A stretch of 24,185 bases of DNA from Haliea sp. (GTDB lineage Bacteria; Pseudomonadota; Gammaproteobacteria; Pseudomonadales; Halieaceae): the NCBI GenBank assembly GCA_016704305.1, contig JADJAL010000003.1:1-24185 (forward strand). The letters run 5' to 3'. Every line of letters starts with the position of its first letter. Position 1 is the stretch's first letter. The position numbers and the translations under genes were made by a program. Below, piece after piece: positions 1 to 8,856 of this stretch. The notes beneath the pieces are model-generated. The model ran no database searches and had not been told where the DNA came from. It saw only the letters and a list, made by a program, of their open reading frames with translations.

Positions 1-2
1 GA

Positions 3-838
3 ATTCATACAGCGCCGGACGAAGCCGTGTACGCGAATCGTCCTGTTTTAAGTGACGCCTGTTGTTCACCGATTTACATTCGATTTCTGCTGTTTCAATG
101 CTTTCCGAAAATCAGCGTCGCTCGCACAGTTGAACGTGGCGCGAGAGAGATAGCAGGCAACCTCGCTCCGTTGGACAGTCAGATGAATGTCACTGTTGAG
201 AAACTGGGAATTGAGTTTATTTCCTCATCTGACATCATTTGTTCCGACACCCGTTGTAATTTTTTCTCGGATGAGGGCTCAGCTCTTTATTCTTCGACAG
301 GCGCACCATCTGACGGTAGGCGGAGCACGGTGGTTTGGATCACATGTTGTCGATCTGCTTGAACATGGCGGCAAGACCAGTTCCAGGAACACTAAAGAGC
401 ACGTTATTGATCCGTTAAACGCTGCTAATGAGCAAGCAAATGTTACAAAGATGGTCTCGCCAGAGTCTGGGTAGACTTGACGCCCGAGGAAGGAGTCGCG
501 ATCGCCCAAAGCCATATGTCAGAATTGACCCGCATCGGCATGATGGCCGGACGGGCATTGACATACCACATCTCCCGGCCTCAAAACCCAAAGTGACAGC
601 CGCCCTTCTGATGCTGATGAACGTTGCGAAAACTCCCGAAGATAAATCAAACTTCAAGAACGCGATTATTGTTTTGGCATTCTTTCAACCGGATGTTGGC
701 CCGACTGCTGCAGGCCTCGAACAGATGGGGCCGCAGCAGCAAACGTGGAAGAAAATCGTAGACCGCGAGAAGCGGGCCCTGGAGGCGACCTTGACACAAC
801 CGGGTTACGTATCCGAAAGCACTCCCAAGCCTGAATAG
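3..838 (+). CDS. SGNH acyltransferase C-terminal part, with extra C-terminal domain (5' end outside window)
   Basis: This is the 3' part of a gene whose start lies left of the window. The frame is open from base 3. The stretch LGIEFISSSDIIC (about 207-245), a second cysteine shortly after, SALYSST and then HHLTVGGARWFGSHVV (about 302-350) match the end of the SGNH domain found at the C terminus of OafA/YrhL-type acyltransferase-3 proteins, where the Asp/His-containing DxHL motif supplies catalytic residues. Three frame changes are needed, near 295, 470 and 585. After a ~35-residue linker comes a ~100-residue domain (about 471-800) with HISRPQNPK, VLAFFQPDVG and QQTWKKIVDRE. It is homologous to the tail of the SGNH protein at 2699-4236 and to the small protein at 981-1296. 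The likely role is O-acylation of a surface glycan. The SGNH assignment is fairly secure; the identity of the missing N-terminal part is inferred. Confidence 0.6.
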
Positions 839-980
839 GCGAGAGCCTTTCCACCACCACGATTACCGCGCTGGGTTCGCCAAAGAACAGGCTTTCGCTC
901 GTCTTTCGGTGTGTGAAACAATGACCTCTACAACGTGCCGATTGCACCGGTCTCGCTGTCACCTCTTTGGGTTCGCGACG

Positions 981-1296
981 CTATTTCTCGACCGGTTGCA
1001 TCTGCTCTTCAACGACACTTCTCCAGGTGTGTTGATCTGATCGCATGGAATCGATCGCAACAGCAACCTCTCCCACACCCGGCTGGAAGAAAGCGAGGAC
1101 TGCCGCAGCCTCCCGGCAAACGCCTGCTGGTCTGCGGCTAATCGTCCATTAAGTATGAACACAATGGCGGAAAGGATGTCGCCTTTGGGAGGAATGAGCA
1201 AGGATTCGTCAAACACCTTGCTACCATTCAAAACCTATGCCAGAGATGAGGAGGCCGGAAATCCTTTAAAATTTCTGTCGCTTGCGCTCTCGACAT
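981..1296 (-). CDS. Small stand-alone copy of the three-copy domain (~105 aa)
   Basis: I do not recognise this family. The gene starts at ATG 1296, 25 bases after the radical SAM stop, and ends at TAG 981-983. It is broken by three apparent one-base indels: an extra C near 1255, an extra T near 1235 and a missing C near 1110. Corrected, it reads MSRAQATEILKDFG, then NGSKVFDESLL, GDILSAIVFILNG, AAAVLAFFQPGVGE and AIDSMRSDQHTWRSVVEEQ. The same string with conservative and silent changes forms the C-terminal domain of the SGNH protein at 2699-4236, and a more diverged version ends the plus-strand acyltransferase. No signal peptide, membrane helix or cysteine is visible, so it is probably a soluble helical domain. 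Its position as last gene of the operon suggests it works with, or is acted on by, the surface-modification enzymes. That is inference. Confidence 0.5.
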
Positions 1297-1321
1297 TTCG
1301 TTTTGCTGCCGATCGCGGTAA

Positions 1322-2649
1322 TTAATGCAGTTTGCGGTAACGTTCTGGCGCGTCCACACGCGGGGGCGCATCCATACCCAGGTTTTGCTCGTAGTGAGCG
1401 ATGAAACCGGCGGCATCAGTATTGCTGAAGCCATCGCCCAGCAGCACGAACGCCTTGCCATTTCGGGCTCGGATTCGCCGAAGACTTCGCCAAATCTCTG
1501 TGCGACGAGCCGGTCTTGATCGTTGTAAATATGGTGCACCATTTTTGGCAGGTAGCAGCGCATGCAGACGGTATCAATGTGGTCCAGACCATCCGTCGGT
1601 TTACCCCCCATGGCCATGCGTGACTTCGTGAAAAGATCATTGTTCCATATCTCGGTAAAGCTCGTCTGACCGGGCACGACGGTCCCGAAGTCGTCCTTGT
1701 CCTTGGCAACACCACAGCATGGTGTGAGAGGACCGCCGGCACTGATTACAGAGAAGCCGTAGTGCCAGCTACAACTCCGCGGAAGTGTGGCATCGAACTG
1801 TTTGGGCAAGATACTCTAGAAGGGGCGACGACAGACTCATGCTCAAAGAAGTAGTCTTCGCGACCGGCATCTTTCCAACTTTGTATAAATGCGTGCGTAT
1901 CTTCCACAGAGTAGGAGGGTTGTGCAGGCTCTCGGTGGCTAGGTAACCAGCCGGAGTCGCTAATAAACGCATCACCCGCGAGGAACGTAACACAATGTCC
2001 TCGAAAACCTGCGTGCGTCCTCAATTTCGTGCTCATTGTGCTTGAAGATAAGGAATTTATATAAGAGCTCTGTATCCAGCCCGAGCCGATCGCGAGTCCT
2101 GGCGAGGCGCGTGAGGTTCTCGCGAACGAGCTTCACATCACCGCCGACACGATGCACCTCGTATGCCTCCTGCGAGAATCCGTCAATCGATGCGCTGAGT
2201 CGGCCAATCCCAGCGCTGAGAAGCTGCTCGATGCGCTGGTCGGACAGGGGCAGCGAGAGGTTTGAGTGCACCTCCGTGGCGATATCCCGGTCAGTCGCTT
2301 TGGCGATGAACTCGTGCAAGCGCGGGTTCAGAAGCGGCTCGCCGTAGTTGTAAAACATTATGAGGAACAGCTTATCACCGAGTTCCTCCAGTACACTGTC
2401 GAATAGCTCGATGGAGAGCTTTTTTCGGTCGGAGCGATACAGCGTGGTTAAAGCATGCTTCTGCTTCTTGCTCTCGTTTTCTATGCCGGTGGGGCAGGTC
2501 GGACAGAGCAGTTGGCAGGTGTCCGAAGGATCGAGGGAAATGTAGTATGGCAGTGTGCTGACTTTCTCGGCTGCGGTAAGCATCTCATATTTCGAACGCA
2601 GAAAATTCGTAAATGCGGATCGATTTCGTTTCTTGAACGCTAATGCCAT
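1322..2649 (-). CDS. Radical SAM enzyme with C-terminal SPASM-type domain
   Basis: The start ATG at 2649 follows an AGGA ribosome site about 8 bases upstream; the stop is at 1322-1324 (about 442 residues). The radical SAM [4Fe-4S] site is a CX3CX2C motif, CQLLCPTC, near residues 49-56, after the strand YYISLDPSD. NYGEPLLNP is the GGEP-like SAM-binding motif and SASIDGF the following strand. The C-terminal half carries a SPASM-like cysteine set: CSWHYGF, LTPCCG and CMRCYLP, with IWNN between them. This normally binds auxiliary iron-sulfur clusters. Frame changes are needed near 2010-1980, 1815 and 1460; the frame ending in GMDAPPRVDAPERYRKLH is preferred at the C terminus. SPASM enzymes usually modify peptides or proteins, but the motif is also found in sugar- and polymer-biosynthesis loci. 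The substrate is unknown. It lies between the SGNH gene and the small protein in one operon. Confidence 0.8.
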
Positions 2650-2698
2650 TGTCTTGTCCTAAATTCATCACGCGACGCTTGCAAAGCTATACAGGGGA

Positions 2699-4236
2699 TC
2701 ATCGACCCTGGGTCCGCGACGTTACTTCCTGGCTGTTATGCTGCATCTCCGCTTCAACGACACTTCTCCACGTGTGCTGATCCGATCGCATGGAGTCGAT
2801 CGCGACACCACCCTCGCCCGCCCCTGCTGGAAGAAAGCGAGCACTGCCGCAGCCTCCCTGGCAAAATGCCTTCTGGTCTGCGGCAATATCGCCATTCAGG
2901 ATGGTCACAATTGCTGAAAGGATCTCGCCTTTGGGATGATTGAGCAAGGATTCATCAAATACCTTGCTACCATCCAAGCCCATATCGGCGACAACGGTGC
3001 CAAACTGAATCATGATCTGAGTGGCTTGATCGCCCGGGCTCGGCTCAGGCGCTGGGACGCTTTGAGGTAGGTCGTTACTCCGTGATGAACTCGCACCCCC
3101 GGGCGTCTCGATAGCTACGCCAGGTTTCTTCTCTTCGGTCAGTTTGGCTTCAATCAGCTTTGCCAGTGCCCTACCGGCAATTGCGTTGCCGCGCGCGTTG
3201 AAGTGGCTGTCGCGCAAGTGGTAAAGATGCCGTTGTCCGTCTGGGAGCGGCTCCTCGGCGAGTAGTAGCGGCAAGAGGTCCACGATATCGCGATCACCCG
3301 CCCCGGCCCACTCCCGTATTTTGACTTGCGGCAAATCGCGCTGCAGCGGCAAGTCGTTTTTCTCAACAACCGCCTGCCACAACTCATCATTGACCCGGTA
3401 TTCGTCAGGTATTATCAGGAATGCCAGCGGGACATCACCCGCGGCATTCTCGATGTTACTCAACGCGGCGAAAAATCGCTCATACACCCCGGGTGATTAG
3501 CAGCGCCGATGTATGCATTGCGCGCGACAACGCGGCGAACGTGTCTTCGCCCATGCTTGGGGTTTCCAGTGATGGGTCGGTCAACCAGGGATAGCGAACG
3601 GCCAGTGCCGCGTCGATCGTACCCGCCGAATCCTGCGTCCAATCCCGGCTTTGCGCGCGACGCATAATCCCTAGCCGGTGCCAGACTACGCCGACCATAT
3701 AGCGCTGGGCGTCGTACCAACCGTGGGCGCGGTTGGCGGCGCTTCAACCACTATGTCGTTGCCGACTAGAGCGCAATCACCACCAGATCCGGTTGCAAAG
3801 GAAGTGCTTCTTCGACGAGATGGTAGAGGTAATCGACAGGATTGGTGCCGGGAAAACCGATGTTATAGACCTCGGCACCGGGAAACTCACGCTCCGCTAC
3901 GGTCGTGTAGTGATAATAATGCGGAACAACACCGTAACTGAAGGAATCGCCGATGGTGACAACCAGTGGCAAAGAGCGCTCCGATGGCGGCAGGAAATCG
4001 GTGTCGTAGTGTCCTGATGAGTTTATCGGAAACGAAAAACGCTCGGAGCCCGGCGCCATCCGCTCTGAGTCACGCCGAATTTGAGAGGACGTCGATTCCG
4101 TGACCAACAAGGGACTCGGCCACACAAGCGATAAAATGCGCAACGCGACTTCGGCCAATATCAACGTCAACGCCAGGTTCATAAAGATCAGGTCGAGCCG
4201 ACGGCGCGTCCGACTCGAGAAACGGGATTCCAGCAT
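2699..4236 (-). CDS. SGNH-hydrolase-fold protein with C-terminal copy of the three-copy domain
   Basis: The protein starts at ATG 4236 (MLESRFSSRTRRRLD), has one N-terminal membrane anchor (LIFMNLALTLILAEVALRIL) and then an extracytoplasmic SGNH fold. Block I is GDSFSYG (about 3930-3950), with a nucleophile serine in the GDS context. The block V Asp/His pair is DSHFNARGN (about 3183-3210). This resembles the DHHW/AlgX-like families that acetylate or esterify polysaccharides. Frames change near 3766 and 3490; a compensating pair of indels lies between about 2868 and 2835. After the fold come a Pro/Ser-rich linker (GGASSSRSNDLPQSVPAPEP) and the domain shared with 981-1296 (DGSKVFDESLL, AVLAFFQ, IDSMRSDQHTWRSVVEAE). 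The linker and domain are in the same open frame as the SGNH part, so the fusion is directly readable. It sits between the membrane protein and the radical SAM gene. Confidence 0.75.
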
Positions 4237-4691
4237 CGGCAGGAACCACCAGACAGCGTAAGCGAAACTCGCGCAATCCAGGCGGCAATTGGATGCCGCA
4301 ACCGGAAGGGTCCCGAAAAGGCCTCGGGGGTAGAGAGCACGAAGACACAGAAACACAGCAATCCGATGCCAACGTAAAGTCCGATTCGCAGTCTTGCCGC
4401 GGCGTCCTGGATAGTTTCGCCGCGATGCCACATCCACACCATTCGTTCGATCTTGATGATGCCGAAGAGCCCTATCGCCGTGATCGACAAAAACAAAATC
4501 CACATCGGGATCTGGCCGCCCAGCAAATTAACCAGCGGAAGCCGTTCCAGCAAAAGACCCAGCAGCACCTGCTGTTCCCACATTTGCCAAAGTGTAAACA
4601 GGCACAGCGCGACGCCAAATGCGTGAAGAACCTGAAACAGCAGTATTACAAGCGGCGCAGCCGCAATCCTGGGCTTTGGTTCATCTTGCAT
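4188..4691 (-). CDS. Multi-pass membrane protein of the carbamoyltransferase locus
   Basis: I recognise no family, only a membrane protein of about 165 residues. ATG 4691 (MQDEPKPRIAAAP) is chosen; a TTG at 4736 would add 15 residues. Three clear hydrophobic segments follow: PLVILLFQVLHAFGVALCLF, MWILFLSITAIGLFGI and LRIGLYVGIGLLCFCVFVL, separated by short loops including KIERMVWMWHRGET. The end is uncertain: the open frame runs 49 bases into the SGNH gene, so a frame change near 4240 and an earlier stop are possible. It is the fourth gene of the minus operon, downstream of the DUF5989 microprotein. A role as membrane partner of the SGNH protein is inference from position. Confidence 0.6.
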   Translation of the reverse strand: MQDEPKPRIAAAPLVILLFQVLHAFGVALCLFTLWQMWEQQVLLGLLLERLPLVNLLGGQIPMWILFLSITAIGLFGIIKIERMVWMWHRGETIQDAAARLRIGLYVGIGLLCFCVFVLSTPEAFSGPFRLRHPIAAWIARVSLTLSGGSCRCWNPVSRVGRAVGST

Positions 4692-4818
4692 ATAACGTTC
4701 ATCCCATGGCTGAATCTTCCATCGAAGACTCGCCAATATTCAGTCGCTCGACAACGAGGCGATATCTACCGCTAAGAATTCGCCAACCAGCGCAAGGCAC
4801 CAAAGCGGATTGCCCGGT

Positions 4819-4971
4819 CTAGAACAATGTATAAATAAACGGGGCAATGGCTGAACCCTGCGCTACAACAATGAGCAATCCCAGTAACAGCATCACGAGA
4901 ATAATCGGCGCCAGCCAAAACTTCTTCCGCTCCCTCATAAAGCCCCACAAATCTTTCAACAGGTCAAACAT
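4819..4971 (-). CDS. DUF5989 family membrane microprotein (50 aa)
   Basis: This intact 50-residue gene starts MFDLLKDLWGFMRERKKFW, followed by one hydrophobic helix (LAPIILVMLLLGLLIVVAQG) and the tail SAIAPFIYTLF. That is the typical form of DUF5989 proteins, which accompany NodU/CmcH-type carbamoyltransferases and SxtJ-like proteins in many genomes. Its ATG overlaps the stop of the SxtJ gene (TAATG), so translation is probably coupled. The aromatic/basic N-terminal amphipathic stretch followed by one helix suggests a small inner-membrane adaptor. Function is not established. It is one of the very few genes in this window without a frame break. Confidence 0.9.
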   Translation of the reverse strand: MFDLLKDLWGFMRERKKFWLAPIILVMLLLGLLIVVAQGSAIAPFIYTLF

Positions 4972-5433
4972 TAGTACGGCTTCTCCAAATTACTGATCGG
5001 ATTGTCTTTCGAGACAGTTCGATAGGTATCGGCCCTCGCATCCCACTTACGTTGCATCGAATCCTGCTCTCGAGCTCTCATCACCAAGGCTAATCGGCGC
5101 AAACACCAGGTAGAACACGACGCCCATAATCAGCGGTGTCATCACCGAGCCCATCATCAAGCCGAATCTCATCCAATTCCGATACACGCTCCTTAAGCTC
5201 ATTGGCGCAACCAGGCCCCACACGATAAGCAAGCCACCCAACAAAAAGGGCCAGCGCAATGCTGTCACAGCAGGGTTTACAGCACCCCCAGAAATCATAG
5301 GCATGAAGCAGCCTGACACCGGAGAAAATCCACGGAAGAAAAAGACCGAACAAGCCGATGATGACAAGGCCGGTCACTACCCCAAATTCTCGCAGACCTT
5401 ACGATCCAGCTCTGGTATTGCATGCATAGCCAT
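4971..5433 (-). CDS. SxtJ-like membrane protein
   Basis: About 154 residues. Start ATG 5433 (MAMHAIPELDRK) overlaps the carbamoyltransferase stop as TGATG; stop TAA overlaps the DUF5989 start. The N terminus LREFGVVTGLVIIGLFGLF, the helix WPFLLGGLLIVWGLVAP, SVYRNWMRFGLMMG, the helix MTPLIMGVVFYLVFAP and the charged C terminus (RKWDARADTYRTV, ending NLEKPY) follow the SxtJ pattern. That family is named for its place in saxitoxin clusters, beside a carbamoyltransferase, and is widespread in exopolysaccharide loci. Frame breaks occur near 5395, 5320 and 5075. The function is unproven; the constant pairing with carbamoyltransferase suggests a membrane partner of that enzyme. Confidence 0.8.
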
Positions 5434-7280
5434 CAATCCAACGCAAACTCTTCCTTCCAGTCATCGGTACCTTCCCATTTAGGTTGGTCCGTTTTAGCCA
5501 GCAGGAAGTTATCGATGATCAAATAGTCCATTTCAGTACGCATAAAGCAGCGATACGCATCGTCAGCCGTCATCACAATGGGCTCACCACGCATTGAACG
5601 ACGTGTTCGCAAGTACACCGCAGCCGGTTTTACTGTTGAACTCCGTGAGAATCCTGTGAAAAATACGGATTGGTTTCTTTATGCACTGTCTGGATACGTG
5701 CGGAGTAATCCACATGGGTAATCGCCGGCAACCTGGACCGCGGCACATTGAGCTTGGCGATACCGAACAGCTTCTCCTGCGCTTCGGTCATTGCAATGCG
5801 CTGGTCTTCGACCACCGGCGCGACTAGTAACATGTAAGGGCTCGGCCGGTCCGGATAAAATAATCGGACACTCTCTCAGCCAGCACCGAGGGCAAACGGC
5901 CGGAAAGACTCCCGATACTTGATCTTCAGGTTCATAACCGACTGCATCTTCGGACTGCGCGCATCACCGATAATCGAACGGCCACCCAATGCGCGAGGAC
6001 CAAACTCCATACGACCCTGCGCCATGCCCACCACGTTCTCGGCAGCCAAAATCCCGGCAACGGCCGGGAACAGCTCTTCATCCGGAAGCTGCCGATAGAC
6101 GGCGCCATAGGCATCCAGGTCGTTCCTGATCCCTGCTTCGGTAAACTTCGGCCCAAGATAAGCACCGGTCATCAAGTCACTTTTGCCATCAACCGTGCGC
6201 GGGCCATCCCTGTAGTGATGCCAGACAATCGCGGCGGCACCGAGAGCGCCACCGGCATCACCGGCCGCAGGCTGAATCCAGATATCCTTGAAAGGGCCAT
6301 CGCGCAACACAATGCCATTCGCTACGCAGTTCAATGCAACACCACCCGCAAGGCACGGGTAATCGGCGCCGGTTTCTTGTGCAGCGTTTGCGCAAGTCGC
6401 ATCCACGACCATCTCTGTAACCTGTTGAATCGACGCCGCCAGATCCATTTCACGCTGGGTGATCTCGGTCTCCGCTGTACGCACCGGACCACCGAACAAT
6501 TGCGCAAACTTGTCGTTGGTCATCATCAGGCCAGTGCAATAATTGAAATAGGACATGTCGAGCCGGAAAGTCCTGTCGGCTTTAAGGTCAATGAGATTGT
6601 CGAGGATCAGATCAACATAGACTGGCTGGCCATAAGGGGCCAGGCCCATCAGCTTGTACTCGCCGGAGTTGACCTTGAAGCCTGTGAAATAGGTAAACGC
6701 CGAATACAGCAGGCCGAGGGAATGCGGAAAGTCGATTTCCCACAATGGCTTAAGGCGGTTCCCTTCACCCAGCCAGGCCGAGGTTGTCGCCCACTCACCA
6801 ACTCCGTCCAGACACAGCACAACGGCTTTTTGGTAAGGACTGAAAAAGAACGCGGAAGCGGCATGCGACTGGTGGTGCTCGGCAAACATCAAGTCAGGCA
6901 ACTCGCCCTGCTTGCAGTTACCCAATGCGGCGAGTTCACGCTTCAACGTGGTTTTTAAATAGAGCTTCTCCCCAAGCCACACTGGCATGGCGGCAAGGAA
7001 CGAACGAAACCCGCTCGGCGCGAACGAGAGGTACGTTTCAAGCAGCCGTTCAAACTTGACCAGCGGCTTATCGTAGAACACCACGTGATCAATATCCGTA
7101 ACGTTGATGCCAGCTTCCTCGAGACAATATTCAATCGCCTCGGCAGGAAAAGCAGGATCATGTTTCTTGCGTGTAAACCGCTCCTGCTGCGCCGCCGCGA
7201 CAAATTTTTCCGTCATGGATCAATGCGGCCGCGCTGTCGTGGTAATACGCCGAAAGCCCAAGAATGTACGTACCGTTCAC
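5433..7280 (-). CDS. NodU/CmcH-family O-carbamoyltransferase
   Basis: This enzyme transfers a carbamoyl group from carbamoyl phosphate, through an adenylated intermediate, to a hydroxyl of a sugar or similar acceptor. The GTG start at 7280 is the only candidate in frame before an upstream stop. Family motifs in order: YILGLSAYYHDSAAAL at the N terminus, AAAQQERFTRKKHD, EHHQSHAASAFF (metal-binding histidines), CLDGVGEWAT, NSGEYKLMGLAPYG, GGVALNCVANG, PAAGDAGGALGAAA, FGPRALGGRSIIGDAR and, near the C terminus, a frame-broken TSFN..RGEPIV. The length of about 615 residues suits the family. Frame breaks lie near 7210 (in an A run), 5876 and 5620. It is first in the operon, followed by SxtJ and DUF5989 genes with one-base stop/start overlaps. 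The acceptor is unknown; the neighbouring acyl-type SGNH enzymes point to a surface glycan. Confidence 0.92.
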
Positions 7281-7741
7281 GTTGTTATTCTCTATCCCGT
7301 TTGCAACGTCAACTCAGCATCGAACAGGCGCTGAATCTGTCTATCCGGCTCTCCTGCCGAATTACGACCCAAGCCGGATAATAGGCGCATAACACATATA
7401 ACAAGAAATTATTACAATCGATTCTGTGACACCCGTCTCTATACACGAAACGTCCCCGGGTCGCTCATCGAAAAATATGCCAGCAGGCTGGTACATGACA
7501 TTCGGCTATAAGAAAACGGTCCGCTGCGATCAAAAATGTCAACTTTGTTTACACTTCCTCACATAATCAATGGTTCGAGTAATATTTTTCCATTATTAAT
7601 CAATACGTTAAATATTATGGCTCAAAATTTGCGTAGCCATGCCCAGTTGCCGGTGAAGGTAATCCATCAACACCGCAATCTGAAGTCAACGCCGCTCGCC
7701 CTAAAGCCCAAGGCCTGCAACCGCAATCTGGAGACACTTTT
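7281..7741. other. Intergenic region between divergent genes, AT-rich
   Basis: This 461-base region lies between the start of the carbamoyltransferase (minus) and the VPVPA-tail protein (plus). It is AT-rich, especially 7380-7620, unlike the flanking genes. It must hold promoters for both directions, but I cannot single out a convincing pair of promoter hexamers. An 11-base direct repeat, ACCGCAATCTG, occurs at 7672-7682 and 7720-7730. GGAG at about 7731-7734 is the ribosome site for the plus gene. No tRNA, sRNA or ORF is convincing here. Confidence 0.5.
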
Positions 7742-8700
7742 ATGAATCGGATGAAAACCACAATAACCCTGCTCGCCGCTTTGCTGGGTGCGGCAACGCT
7801 GGCGCTACCGGCAGTTGCGTTTCGTCGCTGTGCTGAACTCCACGGGCACGATCGACGCCAGTCTCCAAAACGGCCTTTCCGTGAAAGGCGACGTGGACGC
7901 CCAGTACCGAACACCGCCCGGCTCGCCAAGGCCTTACGAGTTCAAGAGCAGCCTGGATCTTGGCGCGGTGAACGTAACGCCGTCTATAAGAGTGACAACG
8001 CCGGAGATCGTGCTGGTTGAGGAAAGCGAGGTCTGCGTCCCTTTCTTCGGTTGTATCACGATCCCGGGTGAGCATTCCATCGCAGGTCCTCCTGGTGAAC
8101 CCGAGCATCGCCCTGACAGACCCGATTAACGTGTACAACGTTTCCTACGTCACTGGCGTATTGCCTGTGGGCGGGGTATTCAACTTGACTTCGGCACGCC
8201 GCTGCTCGCCAGGCACTGACCCTCGACAACGTGGTGCAGAACCAGTTCGAGTCAGGTGCGACTGCCGTCAACGACACCCGAACGGTTGGTTCGTTGAAGC
8301 CATTTTAAATATGAAGGCGTCCTGCAACCGGGCGCGAACAGATCCTGGTGACTTCATGCTGGACCTTACGGGTCCTGGACTTCTCGCCGAACTCGAAAAC
8401 CTCCTGCTGGGTCTCATCAACGAGAACACGGATTTGATAGCAGAGCTGGTCTTCGACTTGCTACTTCAGACTGATCCCTGCGCTGCCGCTGGTGCCTGGA
8501 GGATCTGTGCAACGACGCGGCTAAGATCTGGATCCCACTTCCATCGGAATTGAAGTGGTCAGTCTCGGGAATTTTGACGCCACCTACATCTGGCGGAATT
8601 CCATCAGTCCGTACCGGTGCCTGCTTCGCTGCCCCTCGTAGCCCTGGGTTTAGTGCTGATGGGCGCGGTATCGCGTCGTCGAAACAAGGTTGCTGCCTAA
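7742..8700 (+). CDS. Secreted protein with VPxPA-CTERM-type sorting tail
   Basis: The gene starts at ATG 7742 after a GGAG site. MKTTITLLAALLGAATLALP and AVA give a clear Sec signal peptide. The mature part has low-complexity, strand-rich sequence such as GTIDASLQNGLSVKGDVDA, TPSIRVTTPEIVLVEESEV, a Cys pair in CVPFFGC, and VLLVNPSIALTDPINVYNVS, then a helix-rich stretch (GLLAELENLLLGLINENTD). It ends in VPVPASLPLVALGLVL, MGAVS and RRRNKVAA: a short VPxPA motif, a hydrophobic helix and an arginine cluster, the architecture of PEP-CTERM/VPxPA exosortase substrates. Frame changes are needed near 7825, 8085, 8205, 8310, 8470 and 8600. No exosortase gene lies in the window. The function of the mature domain is unknown. 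Total length is about 319 residues. Confidence 0.7.
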
Positions 8701-8770
8701 CCACGGCGGAAGCCTGACCCCGGCGCTGCTTTACTGGCGCCAGGTCCGACACACCACTGAAGTGAACAAC

Positions 8771-8806
8771 AAAACCCACCATGGCAACACGGTGGGTTTT
8801 TTGTTT
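8771..8806. terminator. Strong intrinsic terminator, probably bidirectional
   Basis: AAAACCCACC (8771-8780) pairs with GGTGGGTTTT (8791-8800) around a ten-base loop, followed on the plus strand by TTGTTT. The A-rich left arm gives a U tract on the minus strand too. It sits between the convergent sorting-tail gene (ends 8700) and frdB (ends 8857) and can serve both. Confidence 0.85.
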
Positions 8807-8827
8807 CTACCTCCAACTTGCCATTCA

Positions 8828-8847
8828 CGGGGCTGCGCACAGCCCCG
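8828..8847. other. Perfect hairpin just after frdB
   Basis: CGGGGCTG (8828-8835) and CAGCCCCG (8840-8847) form a perfect 8-bp stem with loop CGCA, 10 bases after the frdB stop. There is no T tract, so it is more likely an mRNA 3'-end stabilising or pausing hairpin than a complete terminator. The intrinsic terminator follows 30 bases further on. Confidence 0.6.
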
Positions 8848-8856
8848 CAACCAGTG

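Noticed and set aside
1322..2649. Radical SAM gene as the anaerobic sulfatase maturase for the sulfatase at 21947
   Set aside because: It has a SPASM-like C terminus, but its motifs are not specific to maturases and it lies 19 kb away in another operon.
6215..6958. Long plus-strand open frame (247 codons) within the carbamoyltransferase
   Set aside because: It is antisense to a gene with unbroken family motifs, and its translation has no recognisable pattern.
7484..7510. Possible sigma-54 promoter (GGTACATGACATTCGGC) upstream of the sorting-tail gene
   Set aside because: The spacing between the GG and GC elements is three bases too long for a -24/-12 promoter.
7672..7730. Direct repeat ACCGCAATCTG, two copies
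   Set aside because: Only two short copies with no further symmetry; not enough to call a regulatory array or CRISPR.
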